Assembly: GCA_002345845.1 (NCBI GenBank)
Contig: DDWF01000286.1
Coordinates: 1 to 7,666, forward strand
Direction: 5' to 3'
Length of the DNA: 7,666 bases
Source of the DNA: Betaproteobacteria bacterium UBA2293
Lineage (GTDB): Bacteria; Pseudomonadota; Gammaproteobacteria; Burkholderiales; Rhodocyclaceae
A program made the translations under genes and the position numbers. The notes beneath the pieces are model-generated. The model searched no databases. It had not been told where the DNA came from and saw nothing but the letters and a program-made list of their open reading frames with translations. Shown piece after piece: positions 6,257 to 7,666 of this stretch (its first letter is position 1; the number at the start of each line of letters is the position of its first letter).

Positions 6257-7570
6257 ATGACCAAGCGCACAATGACTCTCTGCATCTCCATGCTGGCTTT
6301 TGGCTCCGCCATGGCGGCCGATCCGGCGACCATCAACTGGAAGAATGTTCCCGCAACGAAGGTGGCCCTGTACTACCCGGGGCAATCTTCCTACCAATGG
6401 CTGCGCAGCGCAGCCCATAAGGGCGCCGCGAGGGAAACGGCGCGCGGCGATTCCTGCGTTTCATGCCATGACGACCCCGAGGAAGAGCAGACCCAGGGCG
6501 CCAAGATTCTCAAGGGACATGTGCTGGAACCCCATGCGGACGCACTCAAGGGCAAGAGCGGCCATATCGACATGAATGTCCAGGCAGCATACGACGACAA
6601 GAATGCCTACCTGCGCTTCGAGTGGAAGACTGACAACAAGCAGCATCCGGGCAACGACTATCCGGGTTATCGCTTCGACGGCAAGGAGTGGAAGCCGTAC
6701 GGCCACATGCGCCTCCACAAGGACACGCTGGCCGGCAAGTTCCCGCCCATCTATGAAAACCGCATGACCATCATGCTCGACGACGGCAAGGTGCCGGGCT
6801 TCGATAAGCAGGGCTGCTGGCTGACCTGCCACGATGGCGAGCGCGACATGCAGAAGGTGGCGACCAAGGAAGAGGTTGCCGCCAACCCGTTGCTGTCGGC
6901 GATCAAGAAATCCGACGTGCGCAAGTTCATCCCTTCCAGCCGCACCGATATATCCGACTGGAAGACCGGCAAGACGCTTGATGAAATCGCCAGGATCAAG
7001 GCAAGCGGCGAGTACCTCGACCTGATCCAGTGGCGTGCCCACCGCACCGCCAAGATCGGTGGCGTCGATGACGGCTACGTGCTCGAGTACCGCAATTTCG
7101 ACGCCGGCAAGAACCACTTCGCCTCCAACATGGACGGCCAGACCAAGCAGCCCAAGTTCATGTTCGATGCCGCCAAGTTCGGCGCCAAGGCCTTTACCGC
7201 CGCCGACTATGGCAAGAAGGACATGGTGATGGTCAAGGGTGACAACGCCGTGGCGTTCGACCCCAATGCCGGCTGGAAGGAAGGCGACATCCTGCCGCAG
7301 TACGTCCTCTCCGCCGCCGACGCTTCCAGCTCCGCCGCCGACAACAAGGGCATCAGCGCATGGAAGGACGGCGTGCAGACGGTTGTCATGATCCGCCCGC
7401 TGGGCCTGGCCAACGGCGATGACAAGGCGCTGAAAGACGGTGGCGTGTATAACGTCGGCTTTGCCGTCCATGACGACAACATGACCGGACGCGGCCACCA
7501 CGTGTCCTATGTCAAGACCCTCGGCTTCGGTGTCAACAAGGCCGATATCAAGGCCGTCAAACTGCCCTGA
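6257..7570 (+). CDS. Periplasmic cytochrome c with ethylbenzene-dehydrogenase-like haem domain
   Basis: This 437-residue precursor has a Sec signal peptide (MTKRT, hydrophobic LCISMLAFGSAMA, cleavage predicted after residue 20). Mature sequence: a canonical c-type haem site CVSCH (67-71), then a long domain resembling the EB_dh/cytochrome c-552 haem-binding family (PF09459). That domain includes AYLRFEWKTD, RMTIMLDDGKVPGF, a second motif CWLTCH (187-192) with three residues between the cysteines instead of two, LIQWRAHR (256-263) and a C-terminal VGFAVHDDNMTGRGHHVSY. In ethylbenzene dehydrogenase and relatives this fold is the haem b electron-transfer subunit; secreted c-type members carry electrons in respiratory chains. 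The ATG at 6257 is preferred to upstream in-frame starts because it begins the signal peptide and GAGGTG lies six bases before it. It stands alone behind a sigma-54 promoter, with no molybdenum catalytic subunit in view. The family call is good; the redox partner is unknown. Confidence 0.82.
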   Translation: MTKRTMTLCISMLAFGSAMAADPATINWKNVPATKVALYYPGQSSYQWLRSAAHKGAARETARGDSCVSCHDDPEEEQTQGAKILKGHVLEPHADALKGKSGHIDMNVQAAYDDKNAYLRFEWKTDNKQHPGNDYPGYRFDGKEWKPYGHMRLHKDTLAGKFPPIYENRMTIMLDDGKVPGFDKQGCWLTCHDGERDMQKVATKEEVAANPLLSAIKKSDVRKFIPSSRTDISDWKTGKTLDEIARIKASGEYLDLIQWRAHRTAKIGGVDDGYVLEYRNFDAGKNHFASNMDGQTKQPKFMFDAAKFGAKAFTAADYGKKDMVMVKGDNAVAFDPNAGWKEGDILPQYVLSAADASSSAADNKGISAWKDGVQTVVMIRPLGLANGDDKALKDGGVYNVGFAVHDDNMTGRGHHVSYVKTLGFGVNKADIKAVKLP

Positions 7571-7581
7571 TCGCCTCCGCT

Positions 7582-7605
7582 CCCGGCCGCGACCTTGCGG
7601 CCGGG
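7582..7605 (+). terminator. Strong GC hairpin after the cytochrome gene
   Basis: CCCGGCCGC-GACCTT-GCGGCCGGG is a perfect nine-pair stem with a six-base loop, 12 bases after the stop codon. It is followed by GTAAAG rather than a T-run, so it is not a classical intrinsic terminator. It may still slow polymerase, protect the 3' end of the transcript, or work with Rho. A smaller hairpin, CCGC-AAA-GCGG, follows at 7612-7622. The remaining bases to 7666 show no gene. Confidence 0.5.
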
Positions 7606-7666
7606 GTAAAGCCGCAAAGCGGTGGTCGTAGCCAAAAGTCGGCGTGACCGCAGGAAATCCCCTTTT

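Noticed and set aside
6461..7501. 346-codon minus-strand frame opposite the cytochrome
   Set aside because: It is a shadow frame of a clear secreted cytochrome gene; the Val/Gly/His-rich translation has no motif.

Overview
The window looks like chromosomal DNA of a GC-rich, respiratory Gram-negative proteobacterium. A betaproteobacterium, perhaps Rhodocyclales-like, is my best guess from the codon bias, the sigma-54 two-component style and the periplasmic cytochrome. No taxonomic marker is present, so this is inference.

Layout. (1) Positions 1-1910 are visibly less GC-rich than the rest and form an accessory patch bounded by two copies of a 43-bp imperfect direct repeat (1-43 and 1867-1909, 35 of 43 positions identical). 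Each copy carries a terminator-like hairpin. Between them lie a HigB/Gp49-type toxin gene broken by two frameshifts (151-487) with an intact XRE antitoxin (484-765), a small unrecognised ORF (780-998), and a complete Phd/YefM-ParE toxin-antitoxin pair (1096-1371 and 1371-1712) with a recognisable promoter and operator. Positions 1713-1866 hold nothing I can name. (2) Positions 1911-2935 on the minus strand are a graveyard of four gene pieces in a row: a HEPN-like N-terminus, an unidentified C-terminal tail, the N-terminal part of a nucleotidyltransferase, and an internal slice of a type I restriction HsdM methyltransferase. None is a whole gene. (3) Positions 3000-7570 are intact, GC-rich genes on the plus strand: a membrane histidine kinase with a dCache_3-like sensor, an overlapping NtrC-type sigma-54 activator, then a perfect -24/-12 promoter and a secreted cytochrome with an ethylbenzene-dehydrogenase-like haem domain.

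How the genes work together. The kinase (3000-4760) and regulator (4757-6127) overlap by ATGA and should be co-translated. The regulator has every motif needed to drive sigma-54 polymerase, and the only sigma-54 promoter I found (6202-6217) lies directly downstream, in front of the cytochrome gene, with dyads in the usual activator-binding range. The simplest reading is a self-contained circuit in which a periplasmic signal switches on one respiratory cytochrome. The oddest detail is that the cytochrome has one canonical CxxCH and one CxxxCH haem-type motif. Reading the repeat-bounded toxin-antitoxin patch and the adjoining broken defence genes as the scar of mobile-element turnover is inference.
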